A stretch of DNA of 64,000 bases from Longispora fulva (GCF_015751905.1 NZ_JADOUF010000001.1:1612001-1676000), one strand, 5' to 3'. Counted from the first letter of the stretch, positions 25,001 to 37,163 are shown. The notes: generated by a model from the letters alone, not told the origin. Made by a program: numbers and translations.

Positions 25001-28000
25001 CTGAACGCGATCGGGAAGTTGTACGCCGAGGAGTCCCCGTCGAGCTGCTGCACCAGCCACAGTCGCCGCTGCGCGAACGACAGCGGCAGCCGCTCCGGCC
25101 GGTCCTGCGGCACCAGGGCGGCCCGGTCGGACACCCCGATCCGGCGGACCAGGTCCGCGACGGTCGGCGCCTCGAACAGGTCCCGGATGGACAGGTCCGC
25201 CGACAGCGCGGTCCGGGCCCGGCTGACGAGGCGGGTGGCGAGCAGCGAGTGCCCGCCCAGGTCGAAGAAGCTGTCGTCCACGCCGACCGTGCCGACGCCG
25301 AGGACGTCGGCGTACAGGGCGCACAGCACCCGTTCGGCCTCGGTGGCCGGCGCGCGGCTCGGCACGGCCGGGGTGGCGTCCGGTGCCGGCAGTGCGCGGA
25401 TGTCGAGCTTGCCGTTCACGGTCAACGGCAGCCGGTCCACGGACACCAGGGCGGCCGGCACCATGTAGGCGGGGAGCCTGGCCTTCAGGTACTCGCGCAG
25501 CGTCGGCGCGTCGCCCACCACATAGCCGACCAGGCGCTTGTCGAGCACGACGACGGCGGCGTGCGTGACGTCCGGGTGCGCCTCGACCGCGGCCTCGACC
25601 TCGCCCAGTTCGATCCGGTAGCCACGGATCTTCACCTGGTCGTCGGTGCGGCCGAGGAAGTCCAGGTTGCCGTCGGGGCGCTGCCGGACGAGGTCGCCGG
25701 TGCGGTACATCCGGGCGCCTGCCTCGCGAAGCCCGGAGGCGTCCTTTGCCGAGGAGCTGAGCGAGCCAGACGACACAGCGCCGAACGGGTCCGCGACGAA
25801 CCGGTCGGCGGTCAGGCCGGGCCGCGCGTGGTAGCCCCGGGCCAGGCCGACGCCGCCGACGTACAGCTCGCCGGGCGCGCCCACCGGCACCGGCCGCAGG
25901 CAGCTGTCGAGCACGTACGCCCGGGTGTTCCAGATCGCCCTGCCGATCGTGGGGGTGTCGCTGTCGGTGGTGCCGCCGCCGAGCGTGTTGATCGTGTACT
26001 CCGTCGGCCCGTACAGGTTGTAGCCCAGCGTGCCCTCGGCGTCGCGCAGCGCGGACCACACCGCGTCGGACACCGCCTCGCCGCCCAGCAGGACGAGCGC
26101 CGGCCGGTAGTGCCCCTCGGCGAGTAGCCCTTCCTCGATCAGGTGGTGCGCGTAGGTGGGGGTCACGTTGATGACGTCGATCCGGTGCGTGTCGCAGTAG
26201 GCGACCAGGGCCTCGGCGTCGCGGCGCAGTTCCTCGTCGCACACGTGCACCTCATGGCCCTCGACGAGCCACAGCAGCTCCTCCCACGACATGTCGAAGG
26301 AGAACGACACGGTGTGCGCGATCCGCAACCGCCGGCCACCCGCCCCGGCCACCACCGGGTCGAAGATGGCCTCCCGGTGGTTGAGCTGCATGTTCGTCAG
26401 CCCCCGGTACGGCGTGACCACCCCCTTCGGCCGCCCGGTCGACCCGGAGGTGTAGATCAGGTACGCCGGGTGCTCCAGGTTGAACGTGCGCCGGAGCGGG
26501 TCGGCGGGCAGCGCGTCGAGGGTGGCGGCGGTCGCCGGATCGTCGATCAGCAGCGCCGGCACCCCGGTGTCGGGCAGCGTCGCGGCGACGGCCACCGTGG
26601 ACACCACGCACAGTGGCGCGGCGTCGTCGAGCATGAACGCGAGCCGCTCGGCCGGATAGTCCAGATCCAACGGCAGGTACGCCGCCCCGGTGCGCAGCAC
26701 GGCGAACAGCGCCGCGACCATGTCCGCCGAACGCGGCAACGCCAGGGCCACCACCCGCTCCGGCCCGGCGCCGGCGTCGGCCATCAGCCGGGCGAGCCGG
26801 TTGATACGGGCGTCGAGCTCGGCGTACGTCCAGACCTGCGCGCAGAACACCAGCGCCGTCTCGTCCGGTGTCCGCGCCACCCGCTCGGCGAGCAGGTCCG
26901 CGACCGTGCTGCCGTCGAGCGGCCGGCGGCTGGCGTCCCAGTCGACGGCGAGCCGGTCGCGCTCCCGGGCCGGCACGACGTCCAGGGCCCCGACCAGCAC
27001 GGACGTGTCCTCGACGAGCCGCTCCACGATCGTGGTGAACCGGGTCAGCAGCGCCTCGGCGGCTGCCGGTGCGAACAGGTCTGCCCGGTAGTCCAACCGG
27101 ACCAGCAACTTCTCCCGGGGGGCGATCACCAGGACCAGGGGGTAGTGGGTGGCGTCCACGCTGCCGGAGGACACGATGCCATGCCGTTCCTTGAGCCCGG
27201 CGAGGTCGTCGTCGCCGCCGGAGAAGTTCTGCAGCACGTACAGCGTGTCGAACAGGTGGGTGTGGCCCGCCTCGCGCTGGATCACGCCCAGGCCGACGTG
27301 CTCGTGCGCCATCAGCCGACCCCGGTCGTCCTGGATCCGTCGGAGCAGCGCCCCGACCGTCTCGCGCGGGTCGAGCGCCACCCGGACCGGCACGGTGTTC
27401 AGGAACAACCCGATCACGGACTCCACACCGGGTACGTCCGCCGGCCGCCCGGCGACCGTGGTCCCGAACACGACGTCGTCGCGGCCGACCTGGTTGGACA
27501 GCGCCAGGGCCCAGGCGGCGTTCAGCACGGCGTTGAGGGTGACCCCGGCGCTCCGGGCCCCGGCGCGGACCCGGTCGCTGACCCGCTCGGACAGCACGGC
27601 CTCGTGCCGGTGCGGAATGACAGGTCGCGGATCGCGCCCGGCCGGGGCGACCAGCGTCGGCTCCGCCAGCCCTGCGAGCGCGTCCCGCCAGGCGAGCGCT
27701 GAGGCCGCCGTGTCCTGGCCGGCGAGCCACACGAGGTAGTCGCGGTAGGAGCCGGGGGTCTCGCCGCCCGCGCCTCCGGTCTCGTACAGGGAGAACAGTT
27801 CCTGCAGGAACAGGCCCTCCGACCAGCCGTCCCACAGGATCAGGTGGTGGCTGACCACGAGCCGGTCGGTGTCGCCCAGCCGGATCAGCAGCAGCCGGCA
27901 CAGCGGTGGCCGGGCCAGGTCGAACCGGCGGGTCCGGTCGGCGGCCATCAGCTCCGCGACCCGCAGCGGCCGCGACTCCGGGTCAAGGCCCGTCAGGTCC

Positions 28001-31000
28001 ACCTCCGTGACCGGCAGCTCGCACCCGGCGGCCACGAACTGCACCGGCGAGGCCAGCCCGTCGCTGGTGAACCCGGCCCGCACGCTGGGGTTGCGCGCCA
28101 GCAGCGCCCGGCCGGCCGCGCGCAGCCGGTCGACGTCCACCCGGGCCAGGTCGAAGTAGTCCTGCGCCGTGTACAGGTCGATCGCTCCGGCGTCGTAGCT
28201 GGAGTGGAAGTACAGCCCCTCCTGGAGCGGCGACAGTGGCCAGATGTCGGCCACCGCCCCGCCGGCCGCCGCCTCGACCCGGACGATGTCGTCCTGGCCG
28301 AGGGCGAGGACGGTCAGGTCCGAGGGGGTGAGCCCCGACGTGCCGGTGACGTCCGACGCCAGGTCGCGCAGCGCGTCAGCCCAGCGCTCGCCGAGCGCCG
28401 CCACGTCCTCCTCGGACAGTCCGCCGTCGGACCACGTCCAGGTCACCGTCAGGCGGGGACCGTCCGGGGTCTCCTCGCACACGGCGTCGACCTGGAGCAG
28501 GTGCGAGGGCGCGATCCCGCCGTTGACGACGTCCAGCGCGTCGGCCTCCGGGGCCGGGGTCCAGTCCGCGCCGGTGGCGGAGGGGAACCGGCCGAAGTAG
28601 TTGAACAGCACCTGCGGCGCGGCCATCCGGGCGAGGATCGGGGCGACCTGCGCGTTGAGGTACCGCAGCAGCCCGTGGCCGAGCCCGCCGTCGGGGGCCT
28701 CCCGCAGCCGCTCCTTGACCTGCTTGACCACCTCCCACCCGGCCACGGACCCGACGCCGACAGTCGCCCCGGACCCGGATCTGGACCGCGCGCCCGCGCC
28801 CGCGCTCAGGCCACCGCCAGCACCGTCGCTGGCGCCCAGGCCCGCCCCTGCGGCCGAGGCCGCGCTCGAGCTCGCACCCGCGCCGGGGGCCAGTCGGACC
28901 GGCTGCACGCTCGTGAACCAGCCCACGGTGCGGGACAGGTCCAGCCGTTCGCCGAGGTCCTCCCGGCCGTGCCGTTCGACGTCCACGAGCAGGTCGGCGG
29001 GGGAGTCCACCGCGATCCGCAGCGCGGCGAGCAGCACGTCGGTGACGTCGGCGTGCACCGCCGCCGGCACGGTCGTCAGCAGCGGCGCGGTCTCGGCGGA
29101 CGTCAGCCGGGTGACGCGCCGCCGGGCGGTGCCGCCGACCGTCGCGCCCGGCACGAGGTCCGCGCCGGGGGCGAGGGTCCGCGCCCAGTGGGTGAGTTCG
29201 GTGAGCCGTCCCGGCCCCTGGGCCTGGGCGGCCACGGCCTTCGCGTACGTGCGCAGCGACGTGCCCACCGGCTCCAACGGCTCGCCCCGCCACGCGGCGG
29301 CGAGGTCCTCGAACAGGATCCGCCACGACACCCCGTCCACCGCCAGGTGGTGCACGGCGAGCAGCAGCCGGCCGGGCACGTCCGGCCCGCCGTCGAACCA
29401 CACGGCCTGCACCATGACCCCGGTGTCCGGGTCGAGCCGCCGCACCGCCGCGCCGAACTCCGCCGCGATCCGCTCGCGCAGGTCGCCGGTGCCCGTCAGG
29501 TCGACCGTGCGGAGCAGATCCGTGGCGCGGACCGTGCCGGCCGGTGTCGTCTCCAACGACCACAGCACCGACGCGATCCTGGTCAGCGTGAGCCGCAGGG
29601 CCGGGTGGTGGTCGAGGACGGTCTGCAGCGTCGCGGCGATCGACGCGGCGTCCGCGCCGGCCGGTGTGGTGATCAGCATGGGGAGCGTGTAGCCGGCGAT
29701 GTCGGGGCTGTGTTCGCGCAGCCAGTGCATGACCGGCAGCGCCGGCACGTCACCCACGCCGTCGTCGGCGGGTCCGGTGGCGACCGGCGGCGCGGCGGGG
29801 GAGCCGATCGTGGCCAGGGCGGCCGGGGTGCGGTGCACGAACACCTCTCGCGGACTGATGTCGATGCCCTCTCGTCGGGCGCGGTTGGAGACGCTGATGG
29901 ACAGGATGCTGTCGCCGCCGAGGACGAAGAAGTCCTCCTCGGGGCCGACGTCGGACAGGCGGAGGACCTCGGCGAACACGGCCCGCAACACGCCGAGCGC
30001 CCCACCCGCCGGAGTCACGGCGGGCACACCACCCGCCAATGCGGCGCCGGGGACCGCCCGCGGCAGGTCCGGTGCCGGGAGCGCCGGCCGGTCCACCTTG
30101 CCGCTCGGCGTGAGCGGCAGCGCGTCGAGGAGCACGAACACCCCCGGCACCATCGGCGCGGGCAGCGCGGCGGCCACCCAGGCCCGCAACGCGTCCCCGG
30201 CGGGCGCGGCCCCGGGCACCGGCACGACGTACCCGACGAGCCGCACCGACCCCGGCCCGTCCGTCCGGGCCAGCACCACGGCCCGGGCCACCGAGGGCTC
30301 CGCCGCCAGGCGCGCCTCGATCTCGCCCAGCTCGACCCGGTGCCCCCGGACCTTCACGTGCTGGTCGGTGCGCCCCCGGTACTCCAGGGCCCCGTCCCCG
30401 CGCCGGGCGACGATGTCCCCGGTGCGGTACATCCGGGCCCCGGCCGGCCCGTACGGGTCGGCGACGAACCGGTCGGCGGTCAGCCCGGCCCGGTCGTGGT
30501 AGCCCCGCGCCAGCTGGTCCCCGGCGAGGTACAGCTCGCCCTCCGCGGCGGGGCGCAGGCCAGCGTCGAGCACGTACAGCCGGGTGTTCCACACCGGACC
30601 GCCGAGCGGCACGGCCGACTCCTCGGTGCCGTCGGTGCCCCACCAGGTGACCTGCACGGCCGCCTCGGTGGGCCCGTAGAAGTTGTCCAGCCGGGTGCCG
30701 GTGAGGGCGTGCCACCGCTCGGCCAGGTCGGCGGTCAGCGCCTCGCCGCCGCAGGACACCCAGCGCAGGCTCGCGGCCCACGACGGGTCGGCGGTGACGT
30801 CGTCGGACCGCAGGAACGCCTCGACCAGGGACGGCACGAACGTGACGGCGCTGACCCGGTGCGCGCGGATCAGCCCGGCGAGGTGCGCGGGGTCGAGATG
30901 GTCGCCGGGCAGCACGACGGCCGCGCCGGAGGTCAGCGGCCAGAACAGTTCCCAGACGGACGTGTCGAAGCTGGGCGAGGCGAGTTGCAGCACCGCGTCG

Positions 31001-34000
31001 CCGACCCCGAGCGGGAACCGGTCGGCGGACCAGGCGAGCTGGTTGCCGATCGCGCCGTGGCTGACGACGACGCCCTTGGGCCGCCCGGTGGACCCGGAGG
31101 TGTAGATCAGGTAGGCGGCGTCGCCCGGCCGGAATCCGCGCGACCCGGGATCGTGGGCCGGTGAGCCGAGGGCCGGGCCGGAACCGTCGGGCCGGTCGCC
31201 GGCCCCCACCAGCACGGGCGTCACCCCGTCGACCTGCGGCAGCCGGGTGTCCGCACTGGTCAACACCATGCGCGCACCGGAGTCGGCGAGCATGAACCGC
31301 ACCCGCTCCACCGGATACCCGGCGTCGACGGGCAGATAGGCCGCCCCGGCCTTCAGCACGGCGAGCAGGGCGACGACCAGGTCCACCGAGCGGGGCACGG
31401 CGACGGCGACGACCTCCCCCGGCCGGACCCCCCGGTCGACGAGCTCGGCGGCGAGCCGGCCGGCCCGGGTGTCGAGTGCGGCGTAGCTGGCCCGTTGGGT
31501 GCCGGACACCACGGCGGGGGCGTCGGGCGTGCGGGCGGCCTGTGCCGCGAACAACTCCGCGACGGTGCTGGGTGGCACGGGGACGGACGCGCCGGTCAGC
31601 GGTCCCCAGGTCCCGAGGTCGATCTGGGACACCGGCCGCCCCGGGTCCGAGGCGACGGCGGCGAGGAGGAGGACGAGCTGGTCGGCGAGCCGGGCGGCGG
31701 CATCGGCGTCGACGCGCCCCGGGTCGTGTTCGAGCCGCAGGTCGAGGCGGTCGCCGTACCCGACGAGCAGGGACAGCGGGTAGTGGGTCGCGTCGAGGCT
31801 GCGGGTGCCGGTCACGGCGAGGTCGCCGGAGCGCGGCAGGTCCCCGCCGGGCAGGTTCTCCGACACGACGAGGGTGTCGAACAGTGCGCCGACGCCGCCG
31901 ATCCGCTGGAGTTCGGCGAGCCCGAGGTGCTGGTGGTCGAGGAGCAGGGACTGTTCCTCCTGCAGCCGGGTGAGCACCGTGGCGACGGAGTCCCCAAGTG
32001 ACCAGCGCATCCGGACCGGCAGCGTGTTGATCAGTGCTCCGACCAGGGACTCGACCCCGTCGACCTCGGCGTGCCGCCCGGAGACGGTGGTGCCGAACAC
32101 GACGTCCTCGCTGGCGGTGCGCCGGCCGAGCAGCAGACCCCACGCGCCCTGCACGACGGTGTGCACGGTGACGCCGAGGTCGCGGGCCCGGGCGGTCAGC
32201 GCGTCGGTCAGCCCGTCGGGCAGGGCGACCGCGAGCTGGACCGGCCGCCCCGGAGGCCCGGGCGGCGCCACGATCGTGGGCCCGTCGAGCTGACCGAGTG
32301 CCCCGGTCCAGGCGGCGCGGGCGGCCTCGCGGTCCCGGCCGCCGACGAACTCCAGATAGTCCCGGTACGAGGGCACGGCCCCCAACCGCGCCGCGTTCCC
32401 CCCGGGCGCGTACCGCGCGAGGAGTTCCCGGACGATCAGCGGCTCCGACCACCCGTCGGACACCAGGTGGTGCAGGGTGAGGACGAGCCGGTGCCGGTCG
32501 GCGGCCAGCGGCACGAGGAGGAACCGGATCAGTGGCCCCGACGCCGGGTCGAACCCCCGGGCTCGCTCGGCGGCGGCCAGCTCGTCGGGGTCCCCGACGG
32601 CCTCCCTCCACTCCGCGTCCACCCGGGCGGCGATCAGCTGCACGACCTGCCCGTCGGCGCGCTGCCGGAAGGAGGCCCGCAGCGGCGCGTGCCGGTCGAG
32701 CAGGTCCTGGGCCGAGCGGCGCAGGGCCCCGGGGTCGAGCGGCCCGGAGAGGTCGATGTGCCGCTGGGGGACGTACAGGTCGGCGGCGTTTCCGTCGACG
32801 TGCGCGTGGAAGTACAAGCCCTCCTGCAACGGGGTGACCGGGAGCACGTCGGCGAGCCCGGCGACCTCCGCATCGTACCCGTCGATCTCGTCCTGGGTCA
32901 GTGCCACGAGCGGGAAGTCGGACGGGCTGTGCCCGGTGCCGGTGTGCCGGGCCAGCGCGCCGAGCGCGTCGAACCACAGCCGGGCCAGCGCGGCGACCTC
33001 GCCGTCGGCGAACACCCCGTCGGGCCACGTCCAGGTCGCGGTCAGCGCGGGTTCGCCGGCCACGTCGCGGGCCGCGCAGTTGACCTCCAGGAGGTGGCCG
33101 AGCGGCATGTCGGGGTCGAACGCGTCGCCCATCGGCTCGGCCTCCGGTGCCGCGTCCCAGGCGGTGGCCTCGCCGATCGCGAACCGGCCGAGGTAGTTGA
33201 ACAGCAGCGGCGGCACCGGCAGCGCGGCCAGGGCCTCGCGGGTGTCGGCGTTGAGGTGCCGGAGCAGGCCGTGGCCGATCCCGTTGCCGGGGACGGCGCG
33301 CAGCTGTTCCTTGACCCGGCGCAGGACCCGGCCGACGACGGGTCCGCCGGCGAGGAACTCGTCCCAGTCGACGGCCCCGGCGTCCAGCCGGACGGGGTAG
33401 ATGCTGGTGAACCAGCCGAGGGTGCCCGACAGGTCGACGCCGGCGAGGGAGTCCTCGCGGCCGTGGGACTCCAGGTCCAGTACCAGGGCGGTGTCCTGCC
33501 AGCGGGACCACGCGACGGCCAGGGCCGTGAGCAGCACGTCGTTGACTGCGCCGTGGTAGCCGGCGGGCACGGTGGTCAGCAGCGGGGCGGTCAGCCCTGC
33601 CGGCAGGGTGATGGTCAGGTGCACAGCCGTCCCGGCAGAATCGCGGGTCTCGAGCTTTCGGAGGCCGGGTTCGGGCACGCCGCCGGCGAACACGCCCCGC
33701 CACCAGTCCAGTTCGGCGGCCCGGGTCAGCGCCTCGGCGGACAGCACCTGCGACCAGCGCCGGAACGAGGTCCCGACGGGCGGCGGGGTGCGCCCCCCGG
33801 CCAGGTCGGCGAGGTCGGAGCAGAGGATCCGCCACGTGACGCCGTCGACCACGAGGTGGTGCAGCGCGACGAACAGCCGGCCGGCGTCGGGGAACCACAC
33901 GGCCTGCGCCATCACGCCGGCGTCCGGGTCCAGCCGGCCCACGGCGGCCCGGGTCTCCGCCTCGCTGACCGGCCCGGCCACGGTCGTCAGCGGCATCGTG

Positions 34001-37000
34001 CCGGTGCCGACCGGCGCGACCTCCAGGGCCCAGTCCGCGTCGCGCCGCAGCCGGGACCTCAGCAGGTCGTGCCGGTCCACCAGGGCGGCGAGCGCGGCGG
34101 GCACGCCCTCGAACCCGACGGGCACCGTGAGCAGCATCGACTGGTGGAACGTGGCGATCTCGCCGCCCAGCTCGCGCAGCCAGTGCGTGATCGGCGTCGC
34201 CGGGACGAGACCCACCCCGTCGTCGGACACCACGGTCGTGGCGTCGCCGGCGACGGCGGCGAGCCGGGCCACGGTGCGCCGCTCGAACACGTCGCGCGGG
34301 CTGATCGTCAGGCCGGCGCGCCGGGCCCGGCTGACCAGCCCGATGGCGACGATGCTGTCGCCGCCGAGGGCGAAGAAGTTGTCGTGCGCGCCGACCCGGG
34401 GCAGCCCCAGGGTCTCGGCGAACAACGCGGCCAGGGTCTCCTCGACCGGCCCGGTCGGCGCGTCGTCGCCGGTCATCGCCGCCCAGTCGGGGGCGGGCAG
34501 CGCCGACCGGTCGAGTTTGCCGTTCGGGGTGAGCGGCAGCGGACCGTCGAGCGGCACCACCGCCGGCACCATGTACTCCGGCAGCGTGTCGGCGAGGTGC
34601 GCCCGCAGCGCGACGGGGTCGACGTCGCCGACGGCGTACCCGACGAGGTGCCTGACGCCCGGCTGGTCCTCGCGGACGGTCACCGCCGCCTGGCCGACGC
34701 CCGGGTACGCCATCATCGCCGACTCGATCTCGCCCGGTTCGATCCGGTGGCCACGGATCTTCAGCTGCCCGTCGGAGCGGCCGAGGAAGTCCAGGTTCCC
34801 GTCGGCCCGCCACCGGGCCCGGTCCCCGGTCCGGTACATCCGGGCCCCGGCGCACCCCGCGTACGGGTCGGCGACGAACCGCCCGGCGGTCAGTCCCGGC
34901 CGTCCGAGGTAGCCCCGGGCCAGGCCGCGCCCGCCGACGTACACCTCGCCGACGGCCCCGACCGGCACCGGCCGCAGCGCGGAGTCCAGCACGTAGCACC
35001 GGGTGTTCGGGTCGGGTCGGCCGATCGGCACCGGGCCGACCCAGTCCTCTTCGGCCGGCCAGAGCGTCGAGTTCACGGTCGCCTCGGTCAGCCCGTACGC
35101 CGCCACCACGGTGAGCCGCCGCGCCCACCGGGCGATCAGCTCCGACGGCACGGTCTCGGTCCCCACGATCAGGACGGACCCGTCCGGCAGCGCGCAGTCA
35201 CCGGGCAGCGCGGCGACCAGCGACGGCGGCAGGATCATGTGCGTGGCCCGGTGCGCGGCGACGTAGTCGGTCAGCGCCCGGCCGGCGACCCGGCGCTCGG
35301 CGGGCACGACGATCACCCGGCCGCCCACGCACAGCGACATCACCAGATCCCAGACGGTGACGTCGAACCCGACCGACGCGAACTGGATCACCCGGCTGGA
35401 GCGGTCGATCCCGATCCGCTCGGTGGCGGTCGCGACCAGGCTGCCGATCCCGTCGTGGGAGCAGACGACGCCCTTGGGCCGGCCGGTGGAGCCGGAGGTG
35501 TAGATGACGTACGCGGCCTGGTCGAGGGCGACCGGCACGTCGAGTCCGGTGCCGTCGAACCCGTCGGCGTCGCCCAGGAACACGGGGGAGTCCCCCGTGC
35601 GGACCGCCGGCACGTCCCCGGCCAGGGCCGGCACGGTGAGCACGAGCCGCGCGGCCGCGTCGGTGACCATGTAGTCGAGCCGGTCGGCGGGATGCTCGAG
35701 GTCCAGGGGCAGGTACGCTGCCCCGGCCTTCATGACCCCGAGCAGCGCGACCACGAGGTCCACCGACCGGGGCACGGCCACGGCCACGACGTCCTCGGCG
35801 ACGACGCCCCGGGACCGCAGCAGTCGGGCGACCCGGTTGGCCGCGGCGTCGAGTTCGCCGTAGGTGAGCCGCTCGGACTCGCACACCACGGCCACGGCCG
35901 CCGGGTCGCGCCGGGCCTGGGCCTCGAACGCCGCCGGCCACGTCAGGTCGGCGACCGGGGCGTCGGCGACGGCGAACTCGCCCAGCACCTGGGCGCACTC
36001 GTCCGCCGAGAGCAGGTCGATCGTGCCGACCGGGCCGGCGGCGTCGAACGCGTCGAGGACGGCGAGGAACCGGCGCTCGTGGTCCTCCAGGGCTTCCGGG
36101 CCGCACGCGGCGGGGTCGGCGGCCAGGACGAGGTGGGTCGGGTACACGAAGAAGGACAGGTCCGAGACGGGCCCGCGCGACAGGTCCACGAACGGCCACG
36201 GCCCGCTGTCGGGGACGACCGTCACGGCCGGCCCGACGAGTTCGCGGATCCCGCCGGGCACCCGCAGGTCCCGGCACAGCTCCTCGGCCCGGTACCGGGA
36301 GTGCTCCGTCAGCTCCGCGACCGCGCGCGCGACGTCGGCGACGAGGTCGGAGGTGACGGTGTCGGGGCGGACGGCGACCCGCAGCGGGAGCACGGTGGAG
36401 ACCATGCCGGGCACGTCGCGGGTCGCCTGGTCGAGCCGGGCGGACACGGGCAGCCCGAGCACCACGTCGTGCGCCCCGGTCATCCGGTGGGTGTAGGCGG
36501 CCACGGCCGCGACGGCCAGCGCCGGGTCCACGGCCCGCCCGACGGTGCGGCGCAGCGCGAGCCGCCCGCCCGACCGGGCGGGCTCCACGAGCCGGGCCGG
36601 CTCCGACACGCCGGCCAGCAGGTCCGTCCAGTAGGCCCGGTCGGCCGCCGGGTCGTAGCCGGCCTCCGCGTCGAGCAGGTCCTGCGGTCCCCCGTCGGGG
36701 AGGAGGTCCGCCGCGCCGGCGTAGAGCGCCGCCGCCCGCCGGGTCAGGGCCGCGCAGCCGTCGGGGTCCATCACGAGCATGTGGTATCTCTGGTACCACC
36801 ACACCCGCCCGTCCTCCAGCACGTACAGCGCCTGGCCGAACAGGTCCGTGGCGTCGGCCAGGTCCGCGAGCATCCGGTCTCGCGCCTCGCCGGGCGAACA
36901 CCGCAGCACGGGCAGCTCCGCCCGGGCGGGCACCGGCTCCTGCCGCACCCGCCCGTCGGACTCCGTGAACCGTACGTGCAGGCACCCGGCCCCGGCGACC

Positions 37001-37137
37001 GCCCGCCGCACGCAGGAGGCCAGCCGGTCGACGTCGACGTCGCCGCCCACCTCGGCGTACCCGCCGATCCGGTACGCCGGACCGGTTCCGAGCTGGTCGG
37101 CGTACCAGATCCCCTGCTGCGCGCGGGTCAGTTCCAT
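20737..37137 (-). CDS. four-module siderophore NRPS
   Basis: 5466 residues, one of the longest possible single genes here. Domain order: C1 (1-395, degenerate), A1, T1 (Ser928), E1, C2 (from 1430), A2, T2 (Ser2410), E2, C3 (from 2963), A3, T3 (Ser3964), C4 (from 4016), A4, T4 (Ser4993), C5 (5046-5466, degenerate). There is no thioesterase. T1 and T2 read GGDS, the form that precedes epimerases; T3 and T4 read GGHS. The expected product is a D,D,L,L-type tetrapeptide. A3 has the hydroxyornithine code DMENLGLINK; A1 and A4 have near-identical codes. The adjacent hydroxylase and formyltransferase fit formyl-hydroxyornithine. I chose ATG 37137 ([13 protein letters not shown]); the open frame upstream is a shadow of the binding-protein gene. 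Modules are detailed separately. Confidence 0.95.
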   Translation of the reverse strand: MELTRAQQGIWYADQLGTGPAYRIGGYAEVGGDVDVDRLASCVRRAVAGAGCLHVRFTESDGRVRQEPVPARAELPVLRCSPGEARDRMLADLADATDLFGQALYVLEDGRVWWYQRYHMLVMDPDGCAALTRRAAALYAGAADLLPDGGPQDLLDAEAGYDPAADRAYWTDLLAGVSEPARLVEPARSGGRLALRRTVGRAVDPALAVAAVAAYTHRMTGAHDVVLGLPVSARLDQATRDVPGMVSTVLPLRVAVRPDTVTSDLVADVARAVAELTEHSRYRAEELCRDLRVPGGIRELVGPAVTVVPDSGPWPFVDLSRGPVSDLSFFVYPTHLVLAADPAACGPEALEDHERRFLAVLDAFDAAGPVGTIDLLSADECAQVLGEFAVADAPVADLTWPAAFEAQARRDPAAVAVVCESERLTYGELDAAANRVARLLRSRGVVAEDVVAVAVPRSVDLVVALLGVMKAGAAYLPLDLEHPADRLDYMVTDAAARLVLTVPALAGDVPAVRTGDSPVFLGDADGFDGTGLDVPVALDQAAYVIYTSGSTGRPKGVVCSHDGIGSLVATATERIGIDRSSRVIQFASVGFDVTVWDLVMSLCVGGRVIVVPAERRVAGRALTDYVAAHRATHMILPPSLVAALPGDCALPDGSVLIVGTETVPSELIARWARRLTVVAAYGLTEATVNSTLWPAEEDWVGPVPIGRPDPNTRCYVLDSALRPVPVGAVGEVYVGGRGLARGYLGRPGLTAGRFVADPYAGCAGARMYRTGDRARWRADGNLDFLGRSDGQLKIRGHRIEPGEIESAMMAYPGVGQAAVTVREDQPGVRHLVGYAVGDVDPVALRAHLADTLPEYMVPAVVPLDGPLPLTPNGKLDRSALPAPDWAAMTGDDAPTGPVEETLAALFAETLGLPRVGAHDNFFALGGDSIVAIGLVSRARRAGLTISPRDVFERRTVARLAAVAGDATTVVSDDGVGLVPATPITHWLRELGGEIATFHQSMLLTVPVGFEGVPAALAALVDRHDLLRSRLRRDADWALEVAPVGTGTMPLTTVAGPVSEAETRAAVGRLDPDAGVMAQAVWFPDAGRLFVALHHLVVDGVTWRILCSDLADLAGGRTPPPVGTSFRRWSQVLSAEALTRAAELDWWRGVFAGGVPEPGLRKLETRDSAGTAVHLTITLPAGLTAPLLTTVPAGYHGAVNDVLLTALAVAWSRWQDTALVLDLESHGREDSLAGVDLSGTLGWFTSIYPVRLDAGAVDWDEFLAGGPVVGRVLRRVKEQLRAVPGNGIGHGLLRHLNADTREALAALPVPPLLFNYLGRFAIGEATAWDAAPEAEPMGDAFDPDMPLGHLLEVNCAARDVAGEPALTATWTWPDGVFADGEVAALARLWFDALGALARHTGTGHSPSDFPLVALTQDEIDGYDAEVAGLADVLPVTPLQEGLYFHAHVDGNAADLYVPQRHIDLSGPLDPGALRRSAQDLLDRHAPLRASFRQRADGQVVQLIAARVDAEWREAVGDPDELAAAERARGFDPASGPLIRFLLVPLAADRHRLVLTLHHLVSDGWSEPLIVRELLARYAPGGNAARLGAVPSYRDYLEFVGGRDREAARAAWTGALGQLDGPTIVAPPGPPGRPVQLAVALPDGLTDALTARARDLGVTVHTVVQGAWGLLLGRRTASEDVVFGTTVSGRHAEVDGVESLVGALINTLPVRMRWSLGDSVATVLTRLQEEQSLLLDHQHLGLAELQRIGGVGALFDTLVVSENLPGGDLPRSGDLAVTGTRSLDATHYPLSLLVGYGDRLDLRLEHDPGRVDADAAARLADQLVLLLAAVASDPGRPVSQIDLGTWGPLTGASVPVPPSTVAELFAAQAARTPDAPAVVSGTQRASYAALDTRAGRLAAELVDRGVRPGEVVAVAVPRSVDLVVALLAVLKAGAAYLPVDAGYPVERVRFMLADSGARMVLTSADTRLPQVDGVTPVLVGAGDRPDGSGPALGSPAHDPGSRGFRPGDAAYLIYTSGSTGRPKGVVVSHGAIGNQLAWSADRFPLGVGDAVLQLASPSFDTSVWELFWPLTSGAAVVLPGDHLDPAHLAGLIRAHRVSAVTFVPSLVEAFLRSDDVTADPSWAASLRWVSCGGEALTADLAERWHALTGTRLDNFYGPTEAAVQVTWWGTDGTEESAVPLGGPVWNTRLYVLDAGLRPAAEGELYLAGDQLARGYHDRAGLTADRFVADPYGPAGARMYRTGDIVARRGDGALEYRGRTDQHVKVRGHRVELGEIEARLAAEPSVARAVVLARTDGPGSVRLVGYVVPVPGAAPAGDALRAWVAAALPAPMVPGVFVLLDALPLTPSGKVDRPALPAPDLPRAVPGAALAGGVPAVTPAGGALGVLRAVFAEVLRLSDVGPEEDFFVLGGDSILSISVSNRARREGIDISPREVFVHRTPAALATIGSPAAPPVATGPADDGVGDVPALPVMHWLREHSPDIAGYTLPMLITTPAGADAASIAATLQTVLDHHPALRLTLTRIASVLWSLETTPAGTVRATDLLRTVDLTGTGDLRERIAAEFGAAVRRLDPDTGVMVQAVWFDGGPDVPGRLLLAVHHLAVDGVSWRILFEDLAAAWRGEPLEPVGTSLRTYAKAVAAQAQGPGRLTELTHWARTLAPGADLVPGATVGGTARRRVTRLTSAETAPLLTTVPAAVHADVTDVLLAALRIAVDSPADLLVDVERHGREDLGERLDLSRTVGWFTSVQPVRLAPGAGASSSAASAAGAGLGASDGAGGGLSAGAGARSRSGSGATVGVGSVAGWEVVKQVKERLREAPDGGLGHGLLRYLNAQVAPILARMAAPQVLFNYFGRFPSATGADWTPAPEADALDVVNGGIAPSHLLQVDAVCEETPDGPRLTVTWTWSDGGLSEEDVAALGERWADALRDLASDVTGTSGLTPSDLTVLALGQDDIVRVEAAAGGAVADIWPLSPLQEGLYFHSSYDAGAIDLYTAQDYFDLARVDVDRLRAAGRALLARNPSVRAGFTSDGLASPVQFVAAGCELPVTEVDLTGLDPESRPLRVAELMAADRTRRFDLARPPLCRLLLIRLGDTDRLVVSHHLILWDGWSEGLFLQELFSLYETGGAGGETPGSYRDYLVWLAGQDTAASALAWRDALAGLAEPTLVAPAGRDPRPVIPHRHEAVLSERVSDRVRAGARSAGVTLNAVLNAAWALALSNQVGRDDVVFGTTVAGRPADVPGVESVIGLFLNTVPVRVALDPRETVGALLRRIQDDRGRLMAHEHVGLGVIQREAGHTHLFDTLYVLQNFSGGDDDLAGLKERHGIVSSGSVDATHYPLVLVIAPREKLLVRLDYRADLFAPAAAEALLTRFTTIVERLVEDTSVLVGALDVVPARERDRLAVDWDASRRPLDGSTVADLLAERVARTPDETALVFCAQVWTYAELDARINRLARLMADAGAGPERVVALALPRSADMVAALFAVLRTGAAYLPLDLDYPAERLAFMLDDAAPLCVVSTVAVAATLPDTGVPALLIDDPATAATLDALPADPLRRTFNLEHPAYLIYTSGSTGRPKGVVTPYRGLTNMQLNHREAIFDPVVAGAGGRRLRIAHTVSFSFDMSWEELLWLVEGHEVHVCDEELRRDAEALVAYCDTHRIDVINVTPTYAHHLIEEGLLAEGHYRPALVLLGGEAVSDAVWSALRDAEGTLGYNLYGPTEYTINTLGGGTTDSDTPTIGRAIWNTRAYVLDSCLRPVPVGAPGELYVGGVGLARGYHARPGLTADRFVADPFGAVSSGSLSSSAKDASGLREAGARMYRTGDLVRQRPDGNLDFLGRTDDQVKIRGYRIELGEVEAAVEAHPDVTHAAVVVLDKRLVGYVVGDAPTLREYLKARLPAYMVPAALVSVDRLPLTVNGKLDIRALPAPDATPAVPSRAPATEAERVLCALYADVLGVGTVGVDDSFFDLGGHSLLATRLVSRARTALSADLSIRDLFEAPTVADLVRRIGVSDRAALVPQDRPERLPLSFAQRRLWLVQQLDGDSSAYNFPIAFSVRGALDLGALRAAFGDVAGRHEALRTVFAEHDGRPYQRILDADVPFEVVADLDLAATIDRPFDLSTEVPLRVTVSETAPGEHLVVVLLHHVTTDEWSDGPFLADLAAAYAARLAGSAPDWAPLPVQYADYTLWQQGLDTTAQLDYWRTALAGLPEEIELPTDRARPAVPDFRGGAERIAFTPEVADGVRRLAQEYGASAFMVFQAAVAALLSRLGCGTDIPFGVPVAGRTDEALDDLVGFFVNTVVLREDVSGDPTMGELVARVRETNLAAFDHQDVPFEAVVEACNPTRSTSRNPLFQVMLSYRNPVGDDFALAGLETAFVDFETGTAKFDLAFTFSDGDAYVEYRTDLFDPGTVTTIGQRLTRLLGAAVADPTLRVGEIDILDADERHRVLEGFNDTARPVAELSMIAAFEARVAISPDSVAVVDRHRSVSYAQLDERATAIARLLAARGVGREDVVALALPRSADLVAAVLGTLKLGAAFLPLDLAHPADRLSYMLTDSGARLVVAAPETALPDVLPRLSLDETGDAPLPPAPTGVDHAAYVIYTSGSTGRPKGVVLTHEGIGSLVATAVHRMGIAPDSRVLQFASIGFDVFVFELAMALCVGGRLVCVPDDARVPGPALTGFVAERRITHMILPPSLVSALPADCELPKDAVVLVGTETVPPDLVGRWAERLRLFGAYGLTEATVNSTLWDAVPGWTGAVPIGVPDPNTRCYVLDAALRPAPVGVVGELYVGGRGLARGYLGRPGLTAERFVADPFVVDGGPGSSAQDASGPRPSARMYRTGDRARWRADGNLDFLGRVDDQVKIRGFRIELGEIEAVLARHPGVAQAAVVAHRDGDITRLVGYVVPAGTGVLDPADVRAGVVATLPEYMVPTAVVVLDGPLPLTPNGKLDRRRLPVPDWAGLTGGDLPVTREQEILAGLFGEILGLADVGVHDNFFALGGHSMAAMRLVGRIRAAFGVELAVRDVFDAPTVAGVTALLSTAVAGRAPLRPRPAADVVPIAPAQRRHWTGRDAAPDIALVLRPSNPLDPEALAAAVRDVVQRHPALRTEIVPGGAWPVQRPARAWPALEVLPGGADLDGRLRMLAGERSAPAFRVRLLTDGAGAQALLLTASYLFVDEWSVVPLVGDLNAAYAARVAGRAPGGEPLPVSYADYALWAHEVLGDPADPTSLAARQLGYWREALRGVPVEVEIATDRPRPAAPTGRGDVVAFRLDEDLHRGVDALARWTGTSMFMVLQAALAALLTGGGAGTDLPIGTLAAGRTEDALAGLVGCFVNTLVLRTDTAGDPSFAELLRRVRETDLRAFDHADVPIGDVLAAAGLDATHPRVMVVHHEEATLPGGLGDLDEVPTGAATADLTLSFYEPRGDAPVHCDLIYRTDLFDRATAERLTTDLLAVLGAAVGDPHRPLSDITKERTS
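22012..25101 (-). other. NRPS module 4: C-A-T
   Basis: C4 begins [17 protein letters not shown], the LCL form that joins two L residues, and has [10 protein letters not shown] at 4135: both His and the Asp are kept, with Glu in place of the usual Gly. A4 ([40 protein letters not shown]) gives D-V-F-I-L-G-A-V-N-K, differing from A1 only at two pocket positions (W to F, I to L), so it very likely takes the same acyl-hydroxyornithine. It carries an insertion (SSAQDASG, about 4804-4824) at the same place as A3. T4 is GGHS, Ser4993. Confidence 0.85.
25102..28257 (-). other. NRPS module 3: C-A-T for hydroxyornithine
   Basis: C3 ([16 protein letters not shown]) reads [11 protein letters not shown] at 3096-3106; aligned on DGWS, the catalytic His position is Leu3099 and the two His are shifted one residue upstream. 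A3 ([47 protein letters not shown]) yields D-M-E-N-L-G-L-I-N-K, which is the published code of N5-hydroxyornithine-activating domains such as in exochelin and coelichelin synthetases. An 18-residue insertion (about 3784-3807, containing SSSAKDASG) lies before RMYRTGD. T3 is GGHS, Ser3964, and no epimerase follows, so L-hydroxyornithine is added. Its free N5-hydroxylamine could later be acylated to form the third hydroxamate or a ring. Confidence 0.85.
28258..32853 (-). other. NRPS module 2: C-A-T-E, unassigned substrate
   Basis: C2 ([15 protein letters not shown]) has an intact [10 protein letters not shown] at 1556 and is of the type that accepts a D-residue donor. A2 ([39 protein letters not shown]) reads D-T-W-T-S-G-F-V-Q-K, a code I cannot assign; the surrounding motifs resemble Ser/Thr-type domains. 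T2 is GGDS, Ser2410. E2 has [11 protein letters not shown] at 2596, ERHGRED and [11 protein letters not shown], all intact, but carries a Gly/Ala/Ser-rich insertion of about 45 residues at 2750-2797 directly after the last motif. The module should add a D-configured residue at position two, where erythrochelin has D-Ser and coelichelin D-allo-Thr. Confidence 0.8.
32854..37137 (-). other. NRPS module 1: C(degenerate)-A-T-E
   Basis: C1 opens with [15 protein letters not shown] and carries [11 protein letters not shown] around residues 118-127: the HHxxxDG motif has become H119-M120-xxx-D124-P125, so the catalytic second His is gone. A1 (core [11 protein letters not shown] near 546; [24 protein letters not shown]) gives the ten-residue pocket D-V-W-I-I-G-A-V-N-K by my reading against GrsA. 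T1 has GGDS with Ser928. E1 is intact: [11 protein letters not shown] at 1093, [25 protein letters not shown]. Substrate is inferred to be N5-formyl-N5-hydroxyornithine, epimerised to D. With no upstream module, C1 is either silent or a modified starter domain, for example for N-alpha-acylation. Confidence 0.85.
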
Positions 37138-37163
37138 GTGCGGTGTCGCCTTTCGGGAGTGTC

